Made by a program: the position numbers and the translations under genes. 64,000 nucleotides of DNA from Actinomadura litoris (GTDB lineage Bacteria > Actinomycetota > Actinomycetes > Streptosporangiales > Streptosporangiaceae): assembly GCF_009733595.1 (NCBI RefSeq), contig NZ_WOFH01000016.1, positions 122,914 through 186,913 of the forward strand, written 5' to 3'. How positions within the stretch are numbered: the stretch's first letter is position 1; each line of letters opens with the position of its first letter. This document shows positions 48,353 through 57,213 of the stretch, piece after piece. The notes beneath the pieces are model-generated. The model worked only from the letters and a program-made list of their open reading frames with translations, was not told the origin of the DNA and ran no database searches.

Positions 48353-49894
48353 TCACCTCAGGCCGCGCAGGAACGCGGCGGCCAGCGGCGCCGCCACCTC
48401 GGGGCCCGACCCGCCGTCCGGGACGAGGACGGAGAACGCCAGGTCGCCGCGGAAGCCGATGAACCAGGCGTGGGTGCCGCCGTCATACTCGGCGGTGCCG
48501 GTCTTGCCGGACGTCCCCTCCGGAAGCCCGGCCCGCGCGGCGGTGCCGCCGGTGACGACCGCGCGCATCATCGACCGCAGGTCGGCGGCGCCCGGGACGT
48601 CGTGGGCGTCCGGAACACCTCCCCCGCCCTCGCGGATCAGCTCCGGCGACAGCAGCCGGGGGGCGCGCCACGTCCCGTCCGCCACCGCCGCCGCGACCGA
48701 CGCCATCAGCAGCGGGCTCGCCAGCACCTGCCCCTGCCCGATGCCCGCCTCCGCCAGCGCCGCGCCGCTCCCGACCGACGGGAAGGGGCAGGGGGCGGCG
48801 GACAGGCCCGGCGCGACCCGCGCGCCGAACCCGAACGACTCGGCCGCCGCCGCGAGCTTCTTCGCGCCCGCCTTCTCCACCGCCAGGCGCGCGAACGTGG
48901 TGTTGCACGACGCCGCGAACGCGTCCCGCAGCGTCGTCCGCCCGAGGTCGTGGTTCTGGTCGTTGCGGATGGTCCGCTGCGCGGTGACGACGACCGCCGG
49001 GCAGTCGGCCGCCGATCCGGCGCCCATCCCGTCCGCGAGCAGCGCCGCCGCCGTCACGACCTTGAACGTCGAGCCCGGCGGGTAGGTGCCGACGAACGCG
49101 CCCATCCCGCCGAGCGCGTCGGCGACGGCGACGATCTCCCCGCTGGACGGGCGGATCGCGACGACCGCCGCCTGCCGCCCCCCGACGGCCCTCTCCGCCG
49201 CCGCCTGGACGCGCCGGTCCAGCGTCGTGCGGACCTTCCGGGTCGCCTTCACCCCGAGCACCTTGACCCGCTGGACGGGCCCGGAGCCGTCACGCAGCTC
49301 GATGACCCACCCGGTGCCGGCCTCGCCCTCCATCCGCTCGTTGATCGCGCTCAGGTAGGGCTGGAGCGGGCCGTCCTGCGGGAACGGCTTCCCGTCGCGC
49401 GCGACCGGCGCGACGGCGGGCACCGTCACCTCCCGCAGCGACCACGTGCCCTTCCCCCTCAGCCCGGGGTACAGGGTCGAGGGCGTCCACAGGACGCGCC
49501 ACCGCCCGTCCACCTTCCCGAGCCTCAGCTCCGACCCGAACGTCCAGTCGCCGCGGCCCGCGACCGCGCGCGTGACCGTGAAGGCCGCGCGCGCCGTGTC
49601 GGGCCCCGACCGCACCACCGGACGCGGATCCAGCGCGATCGTGCTCACCCGCAGCCCGTCCGACAGCGCGTGGTGCTGGTCGGCGAAGTCCGGCGGCGGG
49701 TCGGCGACCAGCCTCCCCATCCCGTCGAGGGACCCCCGCGACCAGGCGGCGAAGTAGTCGCGGGCCACCTCCTCGGGCGTCCCCTCGTCCTTCCCCGGCC
49801 ACAGCCACACCGCGGCGGCCCCCGCCGCCAGCGCCAGCGTCACCAACACGGCCAGCACGGCCACGCCCCGTGATCGCACGCGACATCTCTCCAC
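48353..49894 (-). CDS. Penicillin-binding transpeptidase (class B PBP with NTF2-like N-terminus)
   Basis: 513 aa. An N-terminal membrane anchor (about 9-32) is followed by an NTF2/MecA_N-like domain (about 38-155; EEVARDYFAAWSRGSLDGMGRLV), a short linker and the D,D-transpeptidase domain (about 225-513). Active-site motifs are complete: PGSTFKVVTAA (S-x-x-K), AASCNTTFA (S-x-N equivalent SCN) and SGKTGTAEY (K-T-G). It crosslinks peptidoglycan outside the membrane; relatives include mycobacterial PbpA/PBP-lipo types. GTG 49894 is used; an internal GTG at 49882 with GGAGAG upstream may be the true start. Confidence 0.93.
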   Translation of the reverse strand: MERCRVRSRGVAVLAVLVTLALAAGAAAVWLWPGKDEGTPEEVARDYFAAWSRGSLDGMGRLVADPPPDFADQHHALSDGLRVSTIALDPRPVVRSGPDTARAAFTVTRAVAGRGDWTFGSELRLGKVDGRWRVLWTPSTLYPGLRGKGTWSLREVTVPAVAPVARDGKPFPQDGPLQPYLSAINERMEGEAGTGWVIELRDGSGPVQRVKVLGVKATRKVRTTLDRRVQAAAERAVGGRQAAVVAIRPSSGEIVAVADALGGMGAFVGTYPPGSTFKVVTAAALLADGMGAGSAADCPAVVVTAQRTIRNDQNHDLGRTTLRDAFAASCNTTFARLAVEKAGAKKLAAAAESFGFGARVAPGLSAAPCPFPSVGSGAALAEAGIGQGQVLASPLLMASVAAAVADGTWRAPRLLSPELIREGGGGVPDAHDVPGAADLRSMMRAVVTGGTAARAGLPEGTSGKTGTAEYDGGTHAWFIGFRGDLAFSVLVPDGGSGPEVAAPLAAAFLRGLR

Positions 49895-49999
49895 TCTCCC
49901 CCCGAGCGGAGCACGATCATCTCAGCCCCCGGTCGCCCGGCACATGCGACCCAAGGCTGATCTTCGACGCGCGGCCGAGCGGTCACTCGGCGTGTCGGG

Positions 50000-50818
50000 T
50001 CAGCGCGTCCAGGGCAGCCGGACGCCCTCCAGCTCCGGGTCGGCCAGCACGGCCTCGACCAGCTCCGTCGGCCCGACGACCTTGGTGCCCCACAGGTCCC
50101 AGTCGCAGTAGACCACCCACGACCGGTCGGCCGACCACAGGTCGGACGGGCAGCTCGCCATCCCCGGATGGTCGTACAGCCGCGCCGCGTCGCCGAGCCG
50201 CCCCGCGAGCACGGTCTCGTTGTCCCAGTCGGCCGTGACCAGCGGGCAGTAGTAGGCGAGGCAGCGCGTGTCGGCGCCCGCCGGGCTGTGCCGCAGCAGC
50301 ACGCCGACGAGCCGGTGCCAGCTCTCGCGGTCCAGGCAGCCCTCGGCGGGCGGCTGGATCGCCGCCGACCAGCTCCCGGTGGGATGGCCCTGGCGCAGGC
50401 AGCGGTTGCCGGGCAGCTCCCCCTCCGGCACGACCGGCTCCCCGAACCCGCGCGCCAGCTCCCGCCAGCGCAGCCGCCGCCACCCCGCGCCCGGGTCGCC
50501 GCTGCGGCCGAGCTCGGTGCCGGTGACGATCGCGCCCTCCAGCAGGTCGCCCACGTCGCCGGGGACGTCGGCGGCGGGATCGGCGGGCTCGACGAGCCCG
50601 GCCGCCGTCACCGACTGGTGGACGTCGTCGTGGGTCGTGGTGACCAGGCCCTCCTCCCACGCGTACATCGCGTGCAGAAGCCAGGCGGAGTCGGGGTTCC
50701 GCGGCGGCTCGAAACCCGAGTAGCAGTGGTCGGGGTCGAGTTCGTGCAGCCAGCGGGCGGCCTCTCCCGGAGCCCGGGCCCAAGCGTCCTCGATGTCCGC
50801 GTTCTCCATATCCCGCAT
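50000..50818 (-). CDS. Hypothetical protein, 272 aa
   Basis: Soluble, acidic, no recognised family. Notable features are Trp- and Cys-rich conserved-looking segments: WHRLVGVLLRHSPAGADTRCLAYYCPLVTADWDNETVLAG, DHPGMASCPSDLWSADRSWVVYCDWDLWGTKVVGPTELVEAVL at the C-terminus and LDPDHCYSGFEPPRNPDSAWLLHAMYAWE near the N-terminus. The C-terminal DWDLWGTKV resembles segments of immunity-like or SUKH-adjacent proteins only vaguely, so no function is proposed. ATG 50818 (MRDMENADIEDAW) chosen; ATG 50854 would add 12 residues. Single gene between the glycosyltransferase and PBP genes. Confidence 0.7.
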   Translation of the reverse strand: MRDMENADIEDAWARAPGEAARWLHELDPDHCYSGFEPPRNPDSAWLLHAMYAWEEGLVTTTHDDVHQSVTAAGLVEPADPAADVPGDVGDLLEGAIVTGTELGRSGDPGAGWRRLRWRELARGFGEPVVPEGELPGNRCLRQGHPTGSWSAAIQPPAEGCLDRESWHRLVGVLLRHSPAGADTRCLAYYCPLVTADWDNETVLAGRLGDAARLYDHPGMASCPSDLWSADRSWVVYCDWDLWGTKVVGPTELVEAVLADPELEGVRLPWTR

Positions 50819-50892
50819 CCTCGCACCCTCACGACGTGCCGCGAAACGTGGCATGACCTAGGGATTTTCGTTGCTGACCATGGGGCCACATC

Positions 50893-52020
50893 TCAGTGGC
50901 CGAGCAGCGCGCCCAGCCGCGCCGCCTGAACCTCCCAGCGCCACTCCCGCTCCACCCACGCGCGCCCCCGCTCCCCCATCGCGCGGGCCCGCGCCGGATC
51001 GGCGAGGAGGGCGGCGACCGCGTCGGCGACGCGCGCGACGGACCGGCCCGGCACGACCACGCCGGTCTCCCCGTCGACGACCGCGTCGGGCGCGCCGCCG
51101 GAGTCGCCCGCGACCACCGGCAGCCCGGTCGCGGACGCCTCCAGGTAGACGATGCCGAGGCCCTCCACGTCCAGGCCGCGGCGGCGGGTGCGGCACGGCA
51201 TCGCGAACACCTCGCCCGCGTCGTGGTGCGCCGGAAGCTCCTCCCAGGGAACGTTCCCGGCGAACACCACCGAGCGGTCGACGCCGAGGGACGCGGCCAG
51301 CCGCTCCAGCTCGGCGCGGTAGGGGCCGCCGCCGACGAGCAGCAGCGCCGCGTCCGGGACCCGCCTCAGGACGCGCGGCCACGCGTGGATCAGCGCGTCC
51401 TGCCCCTTGCGCGGCACGAGGCGCGACACGCACACCGCGACCGGGCGGTCGGACAGGCCGTGCCGAGCGCGGATCTCCGCGCCCCCCGCGCCCCGCCGGA
51501 AGGCGTGCTCGTCGACGCCGGGGGCGAGCCGCGCCATGCGCGCCGCCGCGTCCGGCGACAGGGTCGGCGCGATCCGCGACCGCGTGTACTCGCCCAGGTA
51601 GGTGAGGACGTCCAGGCCGTCCGCGATACGGCGCAGCGCACCGCCCGCGACCGGCAGCGACGCCCAGCCCGCCTCGTGCCCGTGCGTGATCCCGACGAGC
51701 CGTCCCGCGCCGCTCCGCCGCAGCGCGGGCGCCAGCAGCCCGAGCGGCGCCGCCGCGCCGAAGACGACCGACTCGCAGCCCTCCGCGCGCAGCACCTCCC
51801 GCGCCCGGCGCAGCACGCCCGGCACCGGCAGCATCAGCGACCCCGGGTGCCGGACGACCGGGAACGGCTGCCGCGCGTCGAACCCCGCCGCGCCCTCCCA
51901 CGCCGGCGCGTACACGACCACCGAGCCGGGCGGACGGCGCGCGGCGAGGCCGTGCACGAACGCCTGGATGCCGCCCGGACGCGGCGGGAAGTCGTTGGTG
52001 ACGAACAGCGTCCGGGTCAT
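50893..52020 (-). CDS. GT4-family glycosyltransferase (PimB-like)
   Basis: 375 aa, GT-B fold. RTLFVTNDFPPRPGGIQAFVHGLAARR is the acceptor-side start of PimB/PimA-like mannosyltransferases; VCVSRLVPRKGQDALIHAWPRVL and LLLVGGGPYRAELERLA are the donor-domain start; GLDVEGLGIVYLEASATGLPVVAGDSGGAPDAV holds the E-x7-E motif of retaining GT4 enzymes. In mycobacteria PimB' (Rv2188c), in the same neighbourhood, adds the second mannose to phosphatidylinositol; transfer of that activity here is an inference. ATG 52020. Confidence 0.9.
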   Translation of the reverse strand: MTRTLFVTNDFPPRPGGIQAFVHGLAARRPPGSVVVYAPAWEGAAGFDARQPFPVVRHPGSLMLPVPGVLRRAREVLRAEGCESVVFGAAAPLGLLAPALRRSGAGRLVGITHGHEAGWASLPVAGGALRRIADGLDVLTYLGEYTRSRIAPTLSPDAAARMARLAPGVDEHAFRRGAGGAEIRARHGLSDRPVAVCVSRLVPRKGQDALIHAWPRVLRRVPDAALLLVGGGPYRAELERLAASLGVDRSVVFAGNVPWEELPAHHDAGEVFAMPCRTRRRGLDVEGLGIVYLEASATGLPVVAGDSGGAPDAVVDGETGVVVPGRSVARVADAVAALLADPARARAMGERGRAWVEREWRWEVQAARLGALLGH

Positions 52021-52044
52021 CGGCCGGGTCCGGAAGGCAAGCGG

Positions 52045-52080
52045 AGGGGCCCGCCACCGGACGTCCGGTGACGGGCCCCT
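52045..52080 (-). terminator. Terminator of the ctaE-qcrCAB operon
   Basis: 16-bp arms around an ACGT loop. On the minus-strand RNA all positions pair, one as U-G: AGGGGCCCGTCACCGG with CCGGTGGCGGGCCCCT. It lies 22 nt after the qcrB stop. Confidence 0.8.
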
Positions 52081-52102
52081 GCCTGCGACATCGCGGCGGC
52101 GG

Positions 52103-53743
52103 TCAGCGGCTGAGCGGCCGGGACTCCCGGCCCTCGACCCCGCCGTGCCCACCCTCGCCGTGCTCGCCGTGCTCGTGCTCCTCGACGGGGATGTCGTCGA
52201 AGGTCCAGGCGCGGTTGAGGCGCGAGCGCAGATGCCCGAGCGGGCCCTTGGAGCCGGGCGCCGGGATCCCGCGGGCGTCCTTGGCGGGCGCCTCGGGACG
52301 GGTGTTCTCCTTGGACAGGATCGTCACCCGCTTCTCCTCGCGCGCGGGCTCGTGCCGCTCGGAGTACCGGCCGTCCGGCGACATCATGATGATGCCGGAC
52401 TCCTCGCCGTGCCCGATGATGTTCGCGTCCTTGCGCTGGAGGCCCAGGCAGATCCGCTTGGTGATGACGAACGCCAGGTAGGGCCCGATGAAGATCCCCA
52501 CGCGGAAGAACCACGTGATCCCGAACATCGACAGGTGGAACTTGTCGGCCAGGACGTCGTTGGCGCCCGCGATCCACAGCATCCCGTAGAACGTCACCGC
52601 GGCCATGCCCGTCGCCGTGCGGACCGGGGCGTTGCGCGGACGCGTGTTGACGTTGTGGTGCCGCTTGTCACCGGTCACCCACGCCTCGACGAACGGCCAG
52701 ACGGCCGCGCCGGTGAAGATGATGCCGAGCGGCACCGTCGCCGGGATCAGCACGTTGAAGCTGACCGTGTGGCCCCAGGCGGAGATCTCCCAGTTCGGCA
52801 TGATGCGCAGCGCGCCCTCCAGCACGCCCATGTACCAGTCGGGCTGGGAGCCCGCGGAGATCGCGCCGGGGTCGTAGGGGCCGAACAGCCAGATCGGGTT
52901 GATCTGGACGAACGCCCCCATCAGCGCGAGCACGCCGAAGGTGAACAGGAAGTAGGCGCCGGTCTTGGCCATGAACACCGGGTAGAACGGGTAGCCGTAC
53001 ACCTGCTGCTCGGTCTGGTTCTTGACCGGCATCGCGGTGTGCTTCTGGTGCCACATGATCATCATGTGCGCGGTGACCATGCCGAGGATCAGCCCCGGGA
53101 TCAGCAGCACGTGGATGGTGAACAGCCGGGGCACGATGTCCTGGCCGGGGAACTCGCCGCCGAACAGGAACATGTACAGGTAGGTGCCGACCAGCGGGAT
53201 CGACTCCGTGACGCCCTGGGTGATCCGCAGCCCGGTGCCCGACAGCAGGTCGTCGGGCAGCGAGTAGCCGAACAGGCCCTCCAGCATGCCGAGCGTGAAC
53301 ATGCCGATGCCGATGAGCCAGTTCAGCTCGCGCGGCTTGCGGTAGGCGCCGGTGAAGAACACCCGCAGCATGTGCGCCAGGATCGAGGCCATGAACAGGA
53401 CCGCGGCCCAGTGGTGGATCTGCCGCATCAGCAGGCCGCCGCGCACGTCGAAGCTGATCTCCAGCGTCGAGGCGTAGGCCTGCGACATCTTCACGCCGTT
53501 CAGCTTCGTGTACGAGCCGTTGTACACGACCTCCTGCATGCTCGGCTGGAACCAGAGCGTCAGGAACGTCCCGGTCAGCAGCAGGATGATGAAGGAGTAC
53601 AGGGCGATCTCGCCCAGCATGAACGACCAGTGGTCGGGAAAGACCTTCTTGAGGTTCCGCTTCATGAAGGTCGTGGAGCCGAGCCGGTCGTCGAGCCAGT
53701 TCAGCGAGGCGTCGACCGACTGCGGAGCTGTCGTCTGGCTCAT
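52103..53743 (-). CDS. qcrB: Cytochrome bc1 complex cytochrome b subunit QcrB
   Basis: 546 aa. The membrane core of the menaquinol:cytochrome c reductase, forming a supercomplex with cytochrome aa3 in actinobacteria. Heme-binding His lie in MRQIHHWAAVLFMASILAHMLRVFF and FTIHVLLIPGLILGMVTAHMMIMWH. The Qo-site motif reads QPDWYMG (PDWY in place of PEWY, usual in actinobacteria). A long cytoplasmic C-terminus (~400-546) ends in a His/Glu/Gly-rich tail (EEHEHGEHGEGGHGG). The ATG overlaps the qcrA stop by 4 nt; last gene of the operon. Confidence 0.97.
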   Translation of the reverse strand: MSQTTAPQSVDASLNWLDDRLGSTTFMKRNLKKVFPDHWSFMLGEIALYSFIILLLTGTFLTLWFQPSMQEVVYNGSYTKLNGVKMSQAYASTLEISFDVRGGLLMRQIHHWAAVLFMASILAHMLRVFFTGAYRKPRELNWLIGIGMFTLGMLEGLFGYSLPDDLLSGTGLRITQGVTESIPLVGTYLYMFLFGGEFPGQDIVPRLFTIHVLLIPGLILGMVTAHMMIMWHQKHTAMPVKNQTEQQVYGYPFYPVFMAKTGAYFLFTFGVLALMGAFVQINPIWLFGPYDPGAISAGSQPDWYMGVLEGALRIMPNWEISAWGHTVSFNVLIPATVPLGIIFTGAAVWPFVEAWVTGDKRHHNVNTRPRNAPVRTATGMAAVTFYGMLWIAGANDVLADKFHLSMFGITWFFRVGIFIGPYLAFVITKRICLGLQRKDANIIGHGEESGIIMMSPDGRYSERHEPAREEKRVTILSKENTRPEAPAKDARGIPAPGSKGPLGHLRSRLNRAWTFDDIPVEEHEHGEHGEGGHGGVEGRESRPLSR

Positions 53744-54891
53744 CCGCGCTCCCAGAAGCTCGGGCCGATCGGCTCGTGGTAGTCGCTGGTGGCGACGATG
53801 TAGCCGTCCTCGACCGACAGCGGAAGCTGCGGCAGCGGACGGGCGGCCGGGCCGAACACGACCTTCGCGGCGTTGGTGGCGTCGAAGGTGGACTGGTGGC
53901 ACGGACACAGGATGTGGTGCGTGGTCTGCTCGTACAGCGCGGCCGGGCAGCCGACGTGCGTGCAGATCTTGGAGTAGGCCACGATGCCGTTGACGTGCCA
54001 GTTCTCGCGGCCCTTGGCGGGCTTGAACTCGTCCGCGGGCACGTTGATGAGGATGGTCACGGCCTTGGCGGTCTCGGTGAGCACCTGCTCCTCGGGGACG
54101 TGCTCCTCGATGCCCTCCGGCAGCACGGTGATCATCGAGCCGGGCGAGGAGAAGTCGCTGACCCGCAGCGGGCGGTTGGTGCCGTCCACAACGAGCCGGA
54201 CGCCCTTCTTGCCCTGCTTGTGCGCCTCCTCGACGGCCTTGGCCCAGAAGGTGCTGCGGAGCTTCTTCTCCGGCAGCGGGCCGAGGTCGCGCAGCAGCAC
54301 CAGCGGGGCGAGGCCGAGCGGGGCGGAGGCCAGCAGCAGCGTGCGGCGCAGCAGCGGCCGCTTGGTGATGCCGCTGTCGACCGCCCCCTCCATGAAGTCC
54401 TCGTTGAACCCGGCGCGGGTCTCCTCGTCGGCGGCGGGCAGGTGCCGCTCCTGGATGATCGGCTTGCTGGTCATCAGCCGCCGCACCCAGATCGTGACGC
54501 CGATCGCGAGGGCGAGGAACGACAGCGCCATCATGCCGCCGAGCCAGAAGTTGGACTCCCGGGCCCGGTCGACGCCGTGCATGCCGCCGTCGCGGCCGCT
54601 CCAGCCGATGTAGTAGGCGATGAAGCCCACGCTGCCCGCGAAGGCGAGCAGGAAGAACGTCGCGACGACGCGCTCGGCCCGCTTGGCCGACGCCTCGTCG
54701 AGCTGCTCTCCCGCGCCCGCCGGGGCCGAGATGTCGCCCTCGGCGAGCAGTTCCTTGTCCCTGGCGGGGGACGGCGTGCGGATCACCCGTTCGCGCGGGG
54801 CCTCCTCACGCCGGCCGTCCCCGCCGCGGGCGCCCCTGCGCGGCTCCTCCGAGCCGGCGGCGCCGGTGTCGTCCTTGTTGTCGTCGCTCAT
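53740..54891 (-). CDS. qcrA: Rieske iron-sulfur subunit QcrA
   Basis: 383 aa. Three predicted membrane helices (VVATFFLLAFAGSVGFIAYYIGW, LGGMMALSFLALAIGVTIWV, LLLASAPLGLAPLVLL), as is characteristic of actinobacterial QcrA, follow an acidic cytoplasmic N-terminus (1-75). The C-terminal Rieske domain has both ligand motifs, CTHVGC and CPCHQS, and GPAARPLPQLPLSVEDG. It transfers electrons from menaquinol to QcrC. ATG 54891 (MSDDNKDD) is used; it overlaps the qcrC stop by 4 nt. Confidence 0.97.
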   Translation of the reverse strand: MSDDNKDDTGAAGSEEPRRGARGGDGRREEAPRERVIRTPSPARDKELLAEGDISAPAGAGEQLDEASAKRAERVVATFFLLAFAGSVGFIAYYIGWSGRDGGMHGVDRARESNFWLGGMMALSFLALAIGVTIWVRRLMTSKPIIQERHLPAADEETRAGFNEDFMEGAVDSGITKRPLLRRTLLLASAPLGLAPLVLLRDLGPLPEKKLRSTFWAKAVEEAHKQGKKGVRLVVDGTNRPLRVSDFSSPGSMITVLPEGIEEHVPEEQVLTETAKAVTILINVPADEFKPAKGRENWHVNGIVAYSKICTHVGCPAALYEQTTHHILCPCHQSTFDATNAAKVVFGPAARPLPQLPLSVEDGYIVATSDYHEPIGPSFWERG

Positions 54892-55820
54892 GGCTTCTTC
54901 AGCTTCTTCGGCTTCTTCGCGGTGATCCACATGGCGGCCAGCACCAGCAGGCCGATCCCGATCAGCCAGCCCGCCAGGCCCTCCGACACCGGGCCGATGC
55001 GGCCGAGGCCGTTACCGCCCGGGTTCGGCTCCTCGCGCGTCTGGACGAGGTAGGCGATGATCGCCTGCTTGTCCTTGGGCGTGAGCGTGGTGTCGTTGAA
55101 CACCGGCATCGCCTGCGGGCCGGTCAGCATGGCCTCGTAGATCTGGGTGGGCGTGACGTCGCTGTTGTTCAGCGGCGGGGCGTACTTGCCGCCGGTCAGC
55201 GCCCCGCCCTGGCCGGTGAAGTTGTGGCACTGGGCGCAGTTGGTGCGGAACAGCTTGCCGCCGAGGGCCACGTCGCCGGTCTTCGGGTCGACCGCCGAGG
55301 CCGGGGGGACGTCCGGGCCGTTGCCGAGCGAGGAGATGTAGGCGCGCAGGTCGGCCAGGTTCTTCTCGGCCTGCGCCTTCTGCTTCTCGGCCGCCTCCCG
55401 CTTCTCCTTCTCCTCGTAGTCGGTCTTGATCGAGGTGTCGAAGGGGGGGATCGGCTCCTTGCGCGGCATCTGCGCGCCCGGGTTCATCGCGGGCATGCGG
55501 CCCGTGCTGACCTGGAAGTCGACGGACGCGGCGCCGACGCCGATGAGGCTCGGGGCGATCGGCTTGCCCTTGGCGTCCTTGGTGCCCTCGGCGTTCAGGC
55601 CGTGGCAGCTGGCGCAGTTCTTGTTGAACAGCTGCTTGCCGTTGCCCAGGTCCTGCGCGGCCGCGGCGGTGCCCTCCGCCTCGGCGCGGCCGGTCTGCGG
55701 CGAGAAGCCGGCGTAGATGGCGCCGATCGCCGCCAGGGCCGCCAGCACGACGGCGTAGCCCGCCCAGGGGCGCCGTCGCCATGCGGTGATCCTTCTCACG
55801 GAAATCCCCGTTCGGGTCAT
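54888..55820 (-). CDS. qcrC: Diheme cytochrome c subunit QcrC
   Basis: 310 aa. N-terminal membrane helix (about 18-42), two extracytoplasmic c-type heme domains with CASCH and CAQCH, and a C-terminal membrane helix (GLAGWLIGIGLLVLAAMWI) with a Lys/Pro tail. It accepts electrons from the Rieske centre and passes them directly to cytochrome aa3. Between the heme domains lies a Lys/Glu-rich, coiled-coil-like stretch of about 30 residues (TDYEEKEKREAAEKQKAQAE...), which is unusual in my memory of QcrC. A GTG at 55799 (VRRITAWRRR) with GGGGA upstream is an alternative start. Confidence 0.95.
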   Translation of the reverse strand: MTRTGISVRRITAWRRRPWAGYAVVLAALAAIGAIYAGFSPQTGRAEAEGTAAAAQDLGNGKQLFNKNCASCHGLNAEGTKDAKGKPIAPSLIGVGAASVDFQVSTGRMPAMNPGAQMPRKEPIPPFDTSIKTDYEEKEKREAAEKQKAQAEKNLADLRAYISSLGNGPDVPPASAVDPKTGDVALGGKLFRTNCAQCHNFTGQGGALTGGKYAPPLNNSDVTPTQIYEAMLTGPQAMPVFNDTTLTPKDKQAIIAYLVQTREEPNPGGNGLGRIGPVSEGLAGWLIGIGLLVLAAMWITAKKPKKLKKP

Positions 55821-55867
55821 GTCGTCTGGTGGTTCGAGCAGGTCGTCGAGCAGGTCACGGCGTCACG

Positions 55868-56512
55868 TCAGTCGAGCAGGTAGATGGTGGCGAACAGGCC
55901 GATCCACACCACGTCGACGAAGTGCCAGTAGTAGGACACGACGATCGCGCTCGTGGCCTGCTCGTGCGTCCAGCGCTTGGCGGCGTAGGTCCGCCCGAGG
56001 ACGAACAGGAACGCGACGAGCCCGCCGGTGACGTGCAGGCCGTGGAAGCCGGTGGTCAGGTAGAAGACCGAGCCGTAGGCCGACGAGGACAGCGTGAGGC
56101 CGTCCTTGGTGACCAGGCTGTAGTACTCGTACGCCTGCCCGGCGACGAAGTAGGCGCCCATGAGGAACGACAGCACGTACCACTCGCGCAGCCCCCACCG
56201 CCGGAAGTTCAGCAGGCCGCCGTCCCGGCCGACCTTGCCCGCCTCCGCTTTGAACACGCCCATCTGGCACGTCACCGAGGACAGCACCAGGACGGTGGTG
56301 TTGACCGCCGACAGCGGCAGGTTCAGCGGGGCGCCGGGCCACGCGCCGTGCCCGGACTGGCCGATCGTCACGGAGCGGATCGTGAAGAACATCGCGAACA
56401 GCGCCGCGAAGAACATCAGCTCGGACGACAGCCAGACGATCGTCCCCACGCTGACCAGATTGGGACGGTTTGCCCGTGCGTGAGGTGTTGTCTCTATCGC
56501 GGATGCTGTCAC
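55868..56512 (-). CDS. ctaE: Cytochrome c oxidase subunit III
   Basis: 214 aa, five to six membrane helices. Core subunit of the aa3 oxidase. NLVSVGTIVWLSSELMFFAALFAMFF contains the conserved Glu; LREWYVLSFLMGAYFVAGQAYEYYSL, GFHGLHVTGGLVAFLFVLGRT and VSYYWHFVDVVWIGLFATIYL are the standard later helices. The GTG at 56512 is chosen because AATAAT (56520-56525) ends 7 nt upstream, giving a leaderless mRNA; ATG 56521 would add three residues. It is 47 nt upstream of qcrC, so ctaE-qcrC-qcrA-qcrB form one operon. Confidence 0.95.
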   Translation of the reverse strand: MTASAIETTPHARANRPNLVSVGTIVWLSSELMFFAALFAMFFTIRSVTIGQSGHGAWPGAPLNLPLSAVNTTVLVLSSVTCQMGVFKAEAGKVGRDGGLLNFRRWGLREWYVLSFLMGAYFVAGQAYEYYSLVTKDGLTLSSSAYGSVFYLTTGFHGLHVTGGLVAFLFVLGRTYAAKRWTHEQATSAIVVSYYWHFVDVVWIGLFATIYLLD

Positions 56513-56681
56513 GGGCAGCATTATTGCGCCCCTATCCAGTGATCGACGCATGACCCCCCTTCTAGAGTTCCCCGAGCGTGTCACGGCGCGTCGCGCCGGA
56601 GGACCTCTCCGGGGCTCTTGCCTGGCAGCGGCCGGGGGCGTATCTCGTGCGCACGCACGCGAAGCGGTACCCTTCGGTGCC

Positions 56682-57113
56682 ATGAGCACCGCCCCGGAGA
56701 GCACGGAGAGCCCGATGAAGGTTCTCGTCTACAGCGACGACGCGAACACCCGCGCCCAGATCCGGATGGCGGTCGGCCGCCGCCCCGCCGCGGACGTCCC
56801 GCGGGTCGAGTTCGTGGAGATCGCGACCCAGCCCGCCGTGGTGGCGCGCCTGGACGAGGGCGACATCGACGTGCTGGTCGTGGACGCCGAGGCCCAGCCC
56901 GCCGGGGGCCTCGGGGTGTGCCGGCAGGCCAAGGACGAGGTCTACGACTGCCCGCCGGTCCTGGCGATCATCGCCCGCCGCGACGACGGCTGGCTCGCGA
57001 CCTGGTCGCGCGCCGACGCCGTGGTCAGCCTCCCGCTCGACCCGATGGCCCTCGCCACCGCGCTCGCCGGGCTGATGCGGCGGCGCGCCGAGAGCCGCCT
57101 GCCCGCCCTGTAG
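56682..57113 (+). CDS. Pseudo-receiver domain protein
   Basis: 143 aa, a single CheY-like domain without output domain. KVLVYSDDANTRAQIRMAVG begins the fold and VLVVDAEAQPAGG supplies an Asp at the phosphorylation position. The invariant Lys of receivers is absent: the expected K-P segment reads VVSLPLDPM, so canonical phosphorylation is doubtful. TACCCT (56668-56673) ends 8 nt before ATG 56682 (near-leaderless); an internal ATG at 56715 is possible. Divergent from ctaE and upstream of trpD. Function unknown; a role in the cytochrome or tryptophan locus is only positional. Confidence 0.82.
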   Translation: MSTAPESTESPMKVLVYSDDANTRAQIRMAVGRRPAADVPRVEFVEIATQPAVVARLDEGDIDVLVVDAEAQPAGGLGVCRQAKDEVYDCPPVLAIIARRDDGWLATWSRADAVVSLPLDPMALATALAGLMRRRAESRLPAL

Positions 57114-57213
57114 GCCCGACTCCTCAGGCGGGGCCTGGCAGGCACAGGCCGGGCAGGCCAGAACAGATTCAGCCCGGGGCGCACCGCCCCCGGACGAACT
57201 TCCCCGGAGCGAC

